NCBI RefSeq assembly: GCF_035943815.1
Contig: NZ_DASZBU010000009.1
Location: 1 to 64,000 of the forward strand
Direction of reading: 5' to 3'
Source of the DNA: Frateuria_A sp035943815
GTDB lineage: Bacteria > Pseudomonadota > Gammaproteobacteria > Xanthomonadales > Rhodanobacteraceae
DNA: 64,000 nt
A program made the translations under genes and the position numbers. Positions 54,650 to 63,777 of the stretch are shown one piece after another (position 1 is the stretch's first letter; each line of letters begins with the position of its first letter). A model generated the notes under the pieces. That model worked only from the letters and a program-made list of their open reading frames with translations. It was not told the DNA's origin and made no database searches.

Positions 54650-57600
54650 TTACAAGGAGAACTCGTACGAGGCAGACAAACGGAAGTAACGACCCGGCGA
54701 GGTCTGCAGGGTGGCCTGATACAGGTTGTTCGGCTGACCGCCCGACCTGGCGTTGACCGCACCGCCCACCGACGTCTCGTTGATCGTGATCGGACGCTGC
54801 TGATCGAACACGTTGAAGACGTTCGCGCCGAAGGTCAGCTGGTTCTTGGCAAAGTTCGGGCTGTACTGCACGCCCAGATCGAGCGTGTAGGTCCAGGGCA
54901 GATTGCCCAGCTCGCCACGCGGCGACGCCTTGCCATAGCAGACGTGGAACGCACCGTTGGAGCCCGCGCGGCTCATATAGCCGTCCGGATCGGTGTACAG
55001 GCCGGTGGAGGGGTCCGCAAACCAGGGGCCGATGCAGTTCTTCGGGCGTCCCGAGTTCGCCTGGGCGGTGGCGCTGACCATCCATTCGGAGTTGAGCTGG
55101 TAATAGCCCAGCGCGCGGATCTGGTGGCGCCGATCGTTCGGCAAGTTGCCATTGGCGAACTGCATGAACTCCGGGAAATCCCAATCCTGCGACGCGGCCA
55201 CATCGCCTTGGGCGATGTCGGACTTGATCTGGCCCTCGGTGTTGCCGTAGCTGTGAGACCAGGTGTAGTCAAGTCGCCCGAACCATTTGCCGTCAAACGA
55301 ATGCTGCAGATAGGCGTTGAACTGGGTGTACTTGCGCTTGGGCTTGGGCATGCCCAGGTCGGCGGCACTGAGCGTAACGTGGATCAGCCGTGACGTATCC
55401 GGATTGATGCCATCGGCATCGTAGTATGGCGCCGTGTAGAAGTCCGCGCCCTTGCCCGGGTTGAAGATCACGCCTGGGTACGGGATGTTTGCCACGCAAT
55501 CGGCCACGCTGCTGTACTGCCCGTCGAACAGGTTGTTCGCGGCCATGAAGCGGCAGACCGGGCGCGGATCGCTGGTGTCATCCACCTGCGACTCGAGACG
55601 GCGCAGGATACCCCTGGCGCCTACCGTCCAGCCGGTCGCCAGCTGCTGGTCGAAGCCAAGGATCAACTCGTCCTGATAATGCGACTTCAGGTTGTTGATG
55701 CGTGCGGTTCGCGCTTCGCGTTCCTGGCCGAACTCGGCATTGGACGAGGAGGGAGGGCCAAGCGAGCCACGACCGATCGGCAGGTTGGTGGCCGGATCGA
55801 TGCCCGTGAAGGAATAGTCCTCCATCGTGTAGAGCGACCCGCCGGCGCCGCGCACCGCCACGCCATTGGGCAACGCGAGGTAATAACGGCCAAGGTTCGC
55901 GTAGACCTTCGTCGTGGAATCACCATTTACGTCCCAGCTGATGCCAAGACGCGGCGCCCATTGGTTGCTCTGCTTGATGAACACCTTGCCGAAGCTGTTG
56001 TAGTTCTCGAACGACTCGTTGCGCAGCCCGATGTACGCCAGCCACCGATCGCTGACCTGCCAGTGGTCTTCCAGATAGAACGCGTTGAGCTTTTCCTTGT
56101 AGTCGCCGCCCGAACGCAGCAGGATGCGGGTGACGATGGCACCGTTGGCCGTGCCATAGCCCGGGTCGCCGTCATAGAGCCAGTAGCCACCATTCTGGCC
56201 CTCGCCCTCGCCGTACTTGGTCTGATTGGCGTAGTTGCTGCTCGTGGTGGTCTTCAGTTCCTGGCGGTCCACACCGGCACGCAGGTCGTGATCGCCCAGC
56301 TTGTACGCGAGGTCGACACGCCAACCGTCCGTGCTGTTCGAGGTGCCGTTGGAGAGGTTGCCGTAGGGCTGCAGGTTCTTCATGGCGCTACGCACGAACT
56401 GCGGGGCAGTCGCGGCCGCCCGCACCAGCGGGAAGTCGGGTATCTGCGTCAACTGCGGCTGCTCGTTGCTCGTATGACCGTAGAGCGCGCTGACCGTAAG
56501 GTCGTCCGTGATGTAGCCGGTGTACTTGCCCAACCACAACTTGTTGCTGTTCTTGGTATTGCCGTCGGACCCTGCACGGTAAGCGCCTTGCGTGAGGGTC
56601 TGATAGTTGTACTGGTAGTAGTTGGTGTGATCGCGGTCGTTGTCGGCCATCCCGGTGAATTCGAGGATATGGCTGTCTGTGATGTTCCAATCGATTTTGC
56701 TGTACCACTTGGCGGCCTTATCCCAATAGGTATTGGCGCCAGTGGGGGCGTTGATCGAACTGGCCGTCAGGGTGCCGTCATTGTTGTAGGTGGCCAGGCC
56801 GCCGACACCGCTCCTGGTGGTGCGGGTGACATCCGCCGCGGCATACAGGAACAGGCGATCCTTGATCAGCGGACCGCTCACGTACACTGACGTGCTCAGC
56901 TGGTCCTCTTTGTTACCGTTGCGATACGAGTACAGCTTTCCGTTCGAGCCGAACGGCTGCGTGATGCCCGGGCCACCGTGGCCGAACGGGCCCGTGCCGA
57001 TGGCGAGCGACTGTGCGTCGGGATTGCTCGGGTAGTAGAGGTTGCCGCGTTGGGCGCGCAACGAATCGGGTGCCCAGTTCATGGCAATGCCGCCCTTCCA
57101 GGTATTGCCGCCGCGCTTGCCGACCACGTTGATCACGCCGCCGGTCGAATGCCCGAATTCGGCTCCCATGCCGCCGGTCAGAACCTGTTCCTGGTCGATC
57201 GCCCAGAACGGCATCTGGAAGAATGTCTCGTTCGACTGCGGATCGGTGATGTTGTAACCGTTGATGGTGTAGGAGTTCTCGGAAATACCCGAGCCACCCA
57301 TCGCAATGACGTTGTTGCCGAAGCGGCTGTCGCCGCGAACCACGCCCGGCGCCAGGAGAGCTGCGGAGATCGCATTGCGGGCCACCGGGATCTTGGCCAG
57401 TTGCTCTGCCGTAAGCACCGTGCGCGTATCCACCGAGGACACGTCAATGGTAGGCAGAGCCGAACCGACTACGGTCAAACCTTCAAGGTTCGTGGCGTTG
57501 ACGGTGCCGGTGAACGACACATCTGTAGCGCCGGCGATGCTTACCACGACATTGTCGCGCGTGCCGACTTCCGTGCCGTTGTTCTGCAGAGCGACCTTGT

Positions 57601-57853
57601 AGCGGCCGGTGGGCAGTGACGAGGCGCGATAGCGACCTGACGCGTCCACTGGCACGGTGTGAGACAGACCCGTATCCAGGTTCTGGATGACGACCGTGGT
57701 CGCAGTCTGCCCGGAAACCTGGCCGAAGATGGCGCCGGAGCTGTTGGACTGCGCCATCGCGCCGCCATTGAGCAAGCCCAAGGTCACCGCCAATCCAACG
57801 GCCAACGACGTACGGCGCAGCGGCCGACCCACATAGAAGTTACGTGAACTCAT
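54650..57853 (-). CDS. Oar-like TonB-dependent outer-membrane receptor (2)
   Basis: A 1067-residue paralogue of the preceding receptor. It has signal peptide TSLAVGLAVTLGLLNGGAMA, a carboxypeptidase-regulatory-like domain (VPVDASGRYRASSLPTGRYK), a plug with ENSYTINGYNITDPQSNETF, and a barrel ending in FRLSASYEFSL. Conserved blocks such as TGGMGAEFGHSTGGVINVVGK and SGPLIKDRLFLYAAADVTRT match receptor 1. Ligand unknown. It has its own promoter and terminator, so the pair is not an operon. Confidence 0.9.
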   Translation of the reverse strand: MSSRNFYVGRPLRRTSLAVGLAVTLGLLNGGAMAQSNSSGAIFGQVSGQTATTVVIQNLDTGLSHTVPVDASGRYRASSLPTGRYKVALQNNGTEVGTRDNVVVSIAGATDVSFTGTVNATNLEGLTVVGSALPTIDVSSVDTRTVLTAEQLAKIPVARNAISAALLAPGVVRGDSRFGNNVIAMGGSGISENSYTINGYNITDPQSNETFFQMPFWAIDQEQVLTGGMGAEFGHSTGGVINVVGKRGGNTWKGGIAMNWAPDSLRAQRGNLYYPSNPDAQSLAIGTGPFGHGGPGITQPFGSNGKLYSYRNGNKEDQLSTSVYVSGPLIKDRLFLYAAADVTRTTRSGVGGLATYNNDGTLTASSINAPTGANTYWDKAAKWYSKIDWNITDSHILEFTGMADNDRDHTNYYQYNYQTLTQGAYRAGSDGNTKNSNKLWLGKYTGYITDDLTVSALYGHTSNEQPQLTQIPDFPLVRAAATAPQFVRSAMKNLQPYGNLSNGTSNSTDGWRVDLAYKLGDHDLRAGVDRQELKTTTSSNYANQTKYGEGEGQNGGYWLYDGDPGYGTANGAIVTRILLRSGGDYKEKLNAFYLEDHWQVSDRWLAYIGLRNESFENYNSFGKVFIKQSNQWAPRLGISWDVNGDSTTKVYANLGRYYLALPNGVAVRGAGGSLYTMEDYSFTGIDPATNLPIGRGSLGPPSSSNAEFGQEREARTARINNLKSHYQDELILGFDQQLATGWTVGARGILRRLESQVDDTSDPRPVCRFMAANNLFDGQYSSVADCVANIPYPGVIFNPGKGADFYTAPYYDADGINPDTSRLIHVTLSAADLGMPKPKRKYTQFNAYLQHSFDGKWFGRLDYTWSHSYGNTEGQIKSDIAQGDVAASQDWDFPEFMQFANGNLPNDRRHQIRALGYYQLNSEWMVSATAQANSGRPKNCIGPWFADPSTGLYTDPDGYMSRAGSNGAFHVCYGKASPRGELGNLPWTYTLDLGVQYSPNFAKNQLTFGANVFNVFDQQRPITINETSVGGAVNARSGGQPNNLYQATLQTSPGRYFRLSASYEFSL

Positions 57854-57973
57854 GAATCTCCCCCATCAGGCCCAGACTTGGGCAAATGACAGATCGCCTC
57901 ATCCTCCAGAGGCGACGTTTCGAACTGCGAGGTCCCGTTTTTTCATGCGGAATTCGCAAATTCTCGCGACTGA

Positions 57974-58002
57974 CCGTAACGTTTTGATAACGGCCTTGTC
58001 AA
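57974..58002 (-). promoter_or_regulatory. Putative promoter of receptor 2
   Basis: On the minus strand TTGACA (58002-57997) and TTACGG (57979-57974) are 17 bp apart, leaving a leader of about 115 nt. It diverges from the btuB promoter. Confidence 0.6.
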
Positions 58003-58045
58003 CGCCGCTGGCGGCTGTCGGCAGAGTTCCACGCCAGGCCATGCC

Positions 58046-58075
58046 TTGCCGCTTGCGCGTGGCGCTAGCTAAGAT
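58046..58075 (+). promoter_or_regulatory. Putative btuB promoter
   Basis: TTGCCG (58046-58051) and TAAGAT (58070-58075) are 18 bp apart, just before the riboswitch. Confidence 0.5.
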
Positions 58076-58082
58076 CGGTTCG

Positions 58083-58276
58083 TTCTGGGTGTTCCGCGAC
58101 CATCGTCGTGGGATGAAACGGGAAGCCGGTGCGTCGCGATGCGCGACAAGGCCGGCGCTGCCCCCGCAACGGTAAGCGAGTGATACGGACGGCCCCACGC
58201 CACTGTGCTTGATGCATGGGAAGGCGCCGCCCGGCAGGTCAGCCTGCGCTCGCGAGCCCGGAGACCGGCCCGGAGC
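58083..58276 (+). ncRNA. Cobalamin riboswitch
   Basis: All core elements of the B12 aptamer are present in order: GAAACGGGAAGCCGGTG (58115-58131), CCCCCGCAACGGTAAGCG (58161-58178), the B12 box GCCACTG (58199-58205) with GGGAAGGC (58218-58225), and the closing GAGCCCGGAGACCGGCC (58254-58270). Adenosylcobalamin or a related corrinoid binding would repress btuB. Borders are approximate. Confidence 0.95.
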
Positions 58277-58332
58277 GCTACCTGGCGGACCTGCGGTGGG
58301 CGGGCCGGAGCTCGTGCGGCGCGTGTCTGCCC

Positions 58333-58410
58333 GGCGTTCCTTCCCCCTGCCCCGATCGGCCAGCTCCTCCATCGCATGGCCGTGCGTGGGTGCCCGGCCG
58401 AAGGAACGCT
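58333..58410 (+). promoter_or_regulatory. Anti-Shine-Dalgarno helix in the btuB leader
   Basis: CGTTCCTTC (58335-58343) is the exact complement of GAAGGAACG (58400-58408), which contains the only purine-rich ribosome-binding sequence before the btuB ATG at 58421. Extended by one C-G and one G-U pair, the helix is 11 bp. It would hide the binding site, giving the riboswitch a way to block translation. Confidence 0.6.
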
Positions 58411-58420
58411 CGTCATACCT

Positions 58421-60268
58421 ATGAAGAAGACCTTGCTCGCCGCCGCCTTGTGCGGGGTCACGCTGGCCGCCTTGGCCGCAGATCCCCAGGACCCGGCCAC
58501 GCTCTCGCCGGTGATCGTCACCGCCACGCGCACAGCGATCACGGTGGATGACGCCCTGTCGTCAGTCACCGTGATCACCCGCGAGGACATCGACCGGCTG
58601 CAGCCGGTATCGCTGATCGACCTGCTGCAGGGGCTGCCGGGCGTCACCTTTGCCCAGGCCGGCGGCCTGGGCCAGCAGAGCTCGCTGTTCCTGCGCGGGA
58701 CCAATTCATCGCATACGCTGCTGCTGATCGACGGCGTGCGCGTGGGCACGGTGAGCGCCGGGATACCGGCCTTTGACCAGCTGCCTCTGGACCAGATCGA
58801 ACGCATCGAAGTGGTGCGCGGGCCGCGCTCGAGCCTCTACGGCGCCGATGCGATCGGCGGTGTTATCCAGATCTTCACGCGGCATGGGCGGCAGGGCGAG
58901 CTGACACCCTCGCTGCGCCTGGGCGCCGGAAGCCGCGGCTATGCCGACAGCCTGTTTGGGCTCTCCGGCGGCGACAGGAACGCCTGGTACAACCTCAGTG
59001 TGGGCGGGCAGTACACGCGCGGCATCAACGCCTGCCGGGTGGGCGCCGCCGAGGCTTTCGCCGGCTGCTTCGTCGACGAGCCGGACCGGGATCCGTACCG
59101 CAACCACAATGCCCTGGCCAATGCCGGCTACCGCTGGCACAACGGCACTGAGCTGGCCGCGACCTGGCTGCGCAGCGACAGCCACGTGGACTTCGATGGC
59201 GCGCCCTACGGCAATCAGCACCACAACCTGCAGCAGGTCGCCGGCGCCCGCCTGGGTTTCGACCCGCTGGCCTCCTGGCGGGTGACACTGGCCGCCGGGC
59301 AGAGCCTGGACCAGCAGCGCACCTACAACGACGGCGTGTTCATGCGCTATGGCAACTCCCGGCGCAACCAGGCCTCGTGGCAGAACGACCTTAGCCTGGC
59401 CGCAGACCAGCTGCTCACCCTGGGCATCGACTGGCAGCAGGAGCACCTGTCCAGCGACACCGGCTACCTGGCCGACAGCCGCAGCGACACCGGAGGCTAT
59501 GCGCAATACCAGGGCAGCTTTGGCCGCCACGAGCTGCAGTTCTCGCTGCGGCATGACGACAACCAACAGTTCGGCGGCCATACCACCGGCGCGGCGGCCT
59601 GGGGTTATGCCTTCGATCGCGGCCTGAAGCTCTCGGCCAGCTGGGGCAGCGCCTTTCACGCGCCGACCTTCAACGATCTCTACTACCCCTATGGCAGCGG
59701 CAACCCGGCCCTCAAGCCTGAAACCTCGCGCAGCGCCGAACTGGGCCTGACGCAGAAGCAGGACGCATGGCACTGGGCGCTCAACGCCTATCAGACCACC
59801 ATCGACCAGCTGATCTCGCTGGATGCCAACTACTTCCCACGCAACATCAGCCGCGCGCGCATCCGCGGGCTGGAGGCCCAGTTCGGCACCGAGCTCGCGG
59901 ACTGGCACCTGGAAAGCTACCTGACCCTGCAACGCCCGCAGAACCGCGACGGCGGCGCCAACGACGGCCACCTGCTTCCGCGCCGCCCCGAGCGGACCGT
60001 CCGCGTGGACCTCGACCGCAGCTTCGGCGCCTTCGGCGTAGGCGCCAGCCTGCTGGCCGCCGGCGCACGCTACGACGACCTGGCCAACAGGCTCCGCCTG
60101 GGCGGCTATGCGACGGCCGACCTGCGCGCGAGCTGGGCGTTCGCCCCCGGCTGGCAGGTAGAAGCACGGCTGGCCAATGCGTTCGACCGGCGCTACGAAA
60201 CCGTCTACTACTTCAACCAGCCGGGCCGCAGCGGATACCTGACGCTGCGGTACACGCCGGGCGGGTGA
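58421..60268 (+). CDS. btuB: TonB-dependent vitamin B12 receptor BtuB
   Basis: A 615-residue outer-membrane receptor that imports cobalamin with TonB energy. It has signal peptide MKKTLLAAALCGVTLAALAA, a TonB box (SPVIVTATR, about 28-36), a plug with LLIDGVRVGTVSAG and RIEVVRGPRSSLYGADAIGG, and a barrel ending YLTLRYTPGG. The cobalamin riboswitch upstream confirms the substrate. The ATG at 58421 is the first that gives a signal peptide. The Shine-Dalgarno AAGGA is 15 nt away, longer than usual. No btuCDF genes are nearby. Confidence 0.95.
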   Translation: MKKTLLAAALCGVTLAALAADPQDPATLSPVIVTATRTAITVDDALSSVTVITREDIDRLQPVSLIDLLQGLPGVTFAQAGGLGQQSSLFLRGTNSSHTLLLIDGVRVGTVSAGIPAFDQLPLDQIERIEVVRGPRSSLYGADAIGGVIQIFTRHGRQGELTPSLRLGAGSRGYADSLFGLSGGDRNAWYNLSVGGQYTRGINACRVGAAEAFAGCFVDEPDRDPYRNHNALANAGYRWHNGTELAATWLRSDSHVDFDGAPYGNQHHNLQQVAGARLGFDPLASWRVTLAAGQSLDQQRTYNDGVFMRYGNSRRNQASWQNDLSLAADQLLTLGIDWQQEHLSSDTGYLADSRSDTGGYAQYQGSFGRHELQFSLRHDDNQQFGGHTTGAAAWGYAFDRGLKLSASWGSAFHAPTFNDLYYPYGSGNPALKPETSRSAELGLTQKQDAWHWALNAYQTTIDQLISLDANYFPRNISRARIRGLEAQFGTELADWHLESYLTLQRPQNRDGGANDGHLLPRRPERTVRVDLDRSFGAFGVGASLLAAGARYDDLANRLRLGGYATADLRASWAFAPGWQVEARLANAFDRRYETVYYFNQPGRSGYLTLRYTPGG

Positions 60269-60579
60269 GTTCCGCGCGGGCCGCCCCATCCGCCCTTCCG
60301 GCGCTTGTCGCCGCAAGCGGGGAGGATCTATAGGCCGGGTCCTCCTGATCGAGCCTTCCACCGAACAGGCGCACGGGAGCCGTGCCGGAGACATGCCACG
60401 GCCCTGCCTTTCGGCAGGGGCCGGACTTCAGGCACATCCGGCAGCCGGGACGCGCACGGCATAACGTCGCGCATGAACCTGCCCATCCTCTGGCCCACGA
60501 ACACGGCGCCGGCCGTGCGCTACGCTGGCGCCCCCGGCGCGGCCACGGCCGCGCGACTTCCCCGCGGTACGGACACCCC
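60269..60579. other. 311-bp spacer between btuB and the RND permease gene
   Basis: Contains a hairpin CCCTGCC-TTTC-GGCAGGG (60402-60419) without a U-tract and no supportable gene. No membrane-fusion protein gene or remnant of one was seen. Confidence 0.4.
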
Positions 60580-63500
60580 GTGAACATCTTCGCCCCCCTG
60601 ATCCGCCGCCCGATCGGCACCTCGCTGCTGGCGCTCGGCCTGACCCTGGCCGGCTTCTGGGCCTACCTGCTGTTGGGCGTGGCCGCGCTGCCTTCGCTGG
60701 ATTTCCCGGGCGTGTACGTAGTCGCCAGCCAGCCGGGCGCCAGCGCGCAGACCATGGCCAGCACCATCCTGGCGCCGCTGGAGCGACACCTGGGGCGCAT
60801 CCCGGGCATCGACGAAATGTACGGCAACGCCAGCGAAGGCTCGGCCTCGGTGATGGTGCGCTTCACCTTCGACCGCACCGCCGACAGCGCCGCACGCGAC
60901 GTGCAGGCGGCGATCAACGCGGCCGCACCCGACCTGCCCTCGGGCATGCCCAGCCCGCCGCAGTATTTCAAGTTCGACACCTCGCAGATCCCGATCCTGT
61001 TCATCACGCTGACCTCCTCGGGCTTGCCGCAGGACCAGCTGTTCGACCTCACCGACACGCTGCTCAAGCCGGCGGTGGCGCAGATTCCCGGCGTCGCCCA
61101 GGTTCAGGTGTTCGGGGGCACGCCGCACGCAGTGCGCATCGAGCTGGACAACGACGCGCTGGCGGCCAAGGGCCTGACCGCCAACGACGTAGCCAACGCG
61201 CTGCGCGCCGCCAATGTCACCTCACCGCAGGGCACGCTCAGCGACGGCCGCACACAGATGACGGTGACCGCCACCGACGGCCTGCAGACACCGGAGGAGT
61301 TTGCCCGCCTGCTGATCGCCACGAAGAAGGGCGTGCCGGTGCGCCTGTCGGACGTGGCCAGGGTCTACGGCGGCCAGCAGGACAAGTACCAGGCCGCCTG
61401 GTTCAGCACGCCCCAGGGCAATGCGCGTGCCGTCGGCATGCAGATCACCAAGCGGCCGGAAGCCAATGCGGTGGCCACCGTGGAGGCGATCCGCGCCAAG
61501 CTGCCGCAGCTGCGCGCAGTGCTGCCGGCCAACGTGCAGATGAGCGCGGTGTTCGACCTCACCCAGACCACCAAGTCGGCGCTGCACGAGGTCGAGGTGG
61601 CGCTGTTGATCTCGATCGTTATGGTGGTGCTGGTGATGCTGGTGTTCCTGCGCCGCCTCCGCCCCACGCTGATCGCGACACTGAGCGTGCCGCTGTCGCT
61701 GGCCGGCGCCTTCGTGGCGATGTGGGCGCTGGGCTACACCTTGAACACCTTGTCGCTGGTGGCGCTGGTGCTGTGCATCGGCTTCGTGGTCGACGACGCG
61801 ATCGTGGTGATCGAGAACATCGTGCGCCACATGGAGCACGGCATGCCGCCGCTGCAGGCGGCGCTGACCGGCGTGCGCGAGATCGGCTTCACGGTGGTGT
61901 CGATCACGCTGTCGCTGGTGGCCGTGTTCGCGCCGCTCCTGTTCGGCAACAACATGCTGGTCATGCTGCTGCGCGAGTTCTCGGTGACGCTGACCGCGGC
62001 GGTGGTGATCTCGGCCGTCGTGTCGCTCACGCTCACGCCGGCGCTGTGCGGGCGCCTGCTCAAGCCCGAGCGGGCCAACCCGCCGCCACCCGGGCGCATC
62101 GAGCGCGCGGTGGAGCGCTTCGATCGCGCCCTGCTGCACCGCTACGAGCGCGCGCTGGACTGGTCCATGCGCCACCGCCGGCTGATGCGCTGGCAGCCGC
62201 TGATCCTGCTGGTGCTGACCGTGGTGCTGGGCATCGCGGTGGGCAAGACCGCCGGCGGCACCTTCATGCCGGACGAGGACACCGGCCAGCTGCAGGCGCA
62301 GCTCACCGCCGACGCGAACGTCTCGCCGGTTCTGCTCACCGCGCGGGTGCAGCAGGTGGCGCAGATCATCCAGGCCGATCCGGCGGTGGCCGACATGCTC
62401 ACCATGCTCGGCGGCCAAGGCGGCGGCGACGGCGGAGCGGTCGGCAACGGCGCGCAGATGTTCATGGACCTCAAGCCGCGCGGCGACGGGCCGGGCGAGC
62501 GCGACGTGGGTTCCAAGAAGGTGGTCGAGCGGCTGTCCAAGCAGCTGGACAAGCTGCCTGGCGTGCGTGTCGAGCTGAGCGTGGCGCAGTTCCTCAGCGG
62601 CGGCGGCAGCGGCGACCGCGGCGGCCAGTACGAGTTCCAGCTCATCAGCGACAACGGCGACGACCTGCAGCCGTGGACCTTGAAGATGGTGCGCCAGCTG
62701 CGCGAGAAGAAGGAGTTCCGCGATGTCGGCAGCGACTTCGACCAGACCGGCAAGCAGCAGATGCTGAAGGTCGACCGCGAGAACGCCGCGCGGCTGCACG
62801 TGAGCCTGGGCGCGGTCGATTCGGCGCTGTACAACTCCTTCGGGCAGAACCAGGTCTCGGTGATCTACTCGGACATCAACCAGTACCGCGTGGTGCTGAC
62901 CTCTGCCGGCGCCGAGACGATCAGCCCCGAATCGCTGCTCAACGTGCACGTGCGCAGCAGCACCGGCCAGATGATCCCGCTCTCGGCGCTGGCGCGCATC
63001 GAACCCAACATCGCGCCGATGCGCATCCGCCACCACAACCAGCTGCAGGCGGCCACCGTCACCTACAACCTGGCCGAGGGCGTGGACCAGCAGACCGGCG
63101 TCAAGCTGGTCGAGCAGGCCGCCTTCGCGGCGCACCTGCCCGACGGCATGCGGGTGGATTTCACCGGCGCCAACCAGCGGCTGCAGCAGGCCAAGTCCAA
63201 CGGCATGATTCTGCTGCTGGCCTCGATCGTGGCGATGTACATCGTCCTGGGCATCCTCTACGAAAGCCTGGGCCATCCGCTGACCATCCTCTCGACGCTG
63301 CCCGCCGCCGGCATGGGCGCTTTCCTGGCCATGCTGGTGACGCAGACCCAGCTCTCGCTGATGGCGATCATCGCGATCCTGATGCTCATCGGCATCGTCA
63401 AGAAGAACGCGATCCTGATGGTCGACTTCGCGCTGGTCGGCCAGCGCGAACGCAACCAGTCGCCGCCCGACGCCATCCGCGAGGCCGCGCTGGTGCGCTT

Positions 63501-63765
63501 CCGCCCGATCACCATGACCACACTGGTGGCGATGGGCGCGGCGCTGCCGCTGGCGATCGGCTTCGGCATCGGCTCGGAGATGCGCCAGCCGCTTGGAATA
63601 GCCATCGTCGGCGGTCTGCTGGTGTCGCAGCTCTTGACCCTGCTCAGCACGCCGGCGATCTACCTGTGGGGCTACGACCGCAGGATCCGCAAGGCCGCTC
63701 GCCGGCAGCGCCGCGAGGAGAAACGGCGGCTCAAGGCGTTGGGCAAGCAGCAGACGGCTAGCTGA
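60580..63765 (+). CDS. RND-type efflux permease (hydrophobe/amphiphile exporter)
   Basis: A 1061-residue inner-membrane permease with 12 helices and two large periplasmic loops in the AcrB/MdtB plan. It begins NIFAPLIRRPIGTSLLALGL, and the proton-relay aspartates are in LCIGFVVDDAIVVIENIVRHM at about residues 395-415. The GTG at 60580 is chosen as it starts the conserved N-terminus; no good ribosome-binding site is seen. Such pumps need a periplasmic adaptor, which is not encoded next to it. Substrate unknown. The product ends with a charged tail (RQRREEKRRLKALGKQ). Confidence 0.88.
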   Translation: MNIFAPLIRRPIGTSLLALGLTLAGFWAYLLLGVAALPSLDFPGVYVVASQPGASAQTMASTILAPLERHLGRIPGIDEMYGNASEGSASVMVRFTFDRTADSAARDVQAAINAAAPDLPSGMPSPPQYFKFDTSQIPILFITLTSSGLPQDQLFDLTDTLLKPAVAQIPGVAQVQVFGGTPHAVRIELDNDALAAKGLTANDVANALRAANVTSPQGTLSDGRTQMTVTATDGLQTPEEFARLLIATKKGVPVRLSDVARVYGGQQDKYQAAWFSTPQGNARAVGMQITKRPEANAVATVEAIRAKLPQLRAVLPANVQMSAVFDLTQTTKSALHEVEVALLISIVMVVLVMLVFLRRLRPTLIATLSVPLSLAGAFVAMWALGYTLNTLSLVALVLCIGFVVDDAIVVIENIVRHMEHGMPPLQAALTGVREIGFTVVSITLSLVAVFAPLLFGNNMLVMLLREFSVTLTAAVVISAVVSLTLTPALCGRLLKPERANPPPPGRIERAVERFDRALLHRYERALDWSMRHRRLMRWQPLILLVLTVVLGIAVGKTAGGTFMPDEDTGQLQAQLTADANVSPVLLTARVQQVAQIIQADPAVADMLTMLGGQGGGDGGAVGNGAQMFMDLKPRGDGPGERDVGSKKVVERLSKQLDKLPGVRVELSVAQFLSGGGSGDRGGQYEFQLISDNGDDLQPWTLKMVRQLREKKEFRDVGSDFDQTGKQQMLKVDRENAARLHVSLGAVDSALYNSFGQNQVSVIYSDINQYRVVLTSAGAETISPESLLNVHVRSSTGQMIPLSALARIEPNIAPMRIRHHNQLQAATVTYNLAEGVDQQTGVKLVEQAAFAAHLPDGMRVDFTGANQRLQQAKSNGMILLLASIVAMYIVLGILYESLGHPLTILSTLPAAGMGAFLAMLVTQTQLSLMAIIAILMLIGIVKKNAILMVDFALVGQRERNQSPPDAIREAALVRFRPITMTTLVAMGAALPLAIGFGIGSEMRQPLGIAIVGGLLVSQLLTLLSTPAIYLWGYDRRIRKAARRQRREEKRRLKALGKQQTAS

Positions 63766-63777
63766 CGCTGCCGGACT

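Noticed and set aside
60377..60420. GAGCCGTGCCGGAGACATGCC resembling the 3' end of a second cobalamin riboswitch before the RND gene
   Set aside because: The essential core (CCCCCGCAACGGTAA and GCCACTG with GGGAAGG) is absent upstream, so it is either chance or a remnant too decayed to call.
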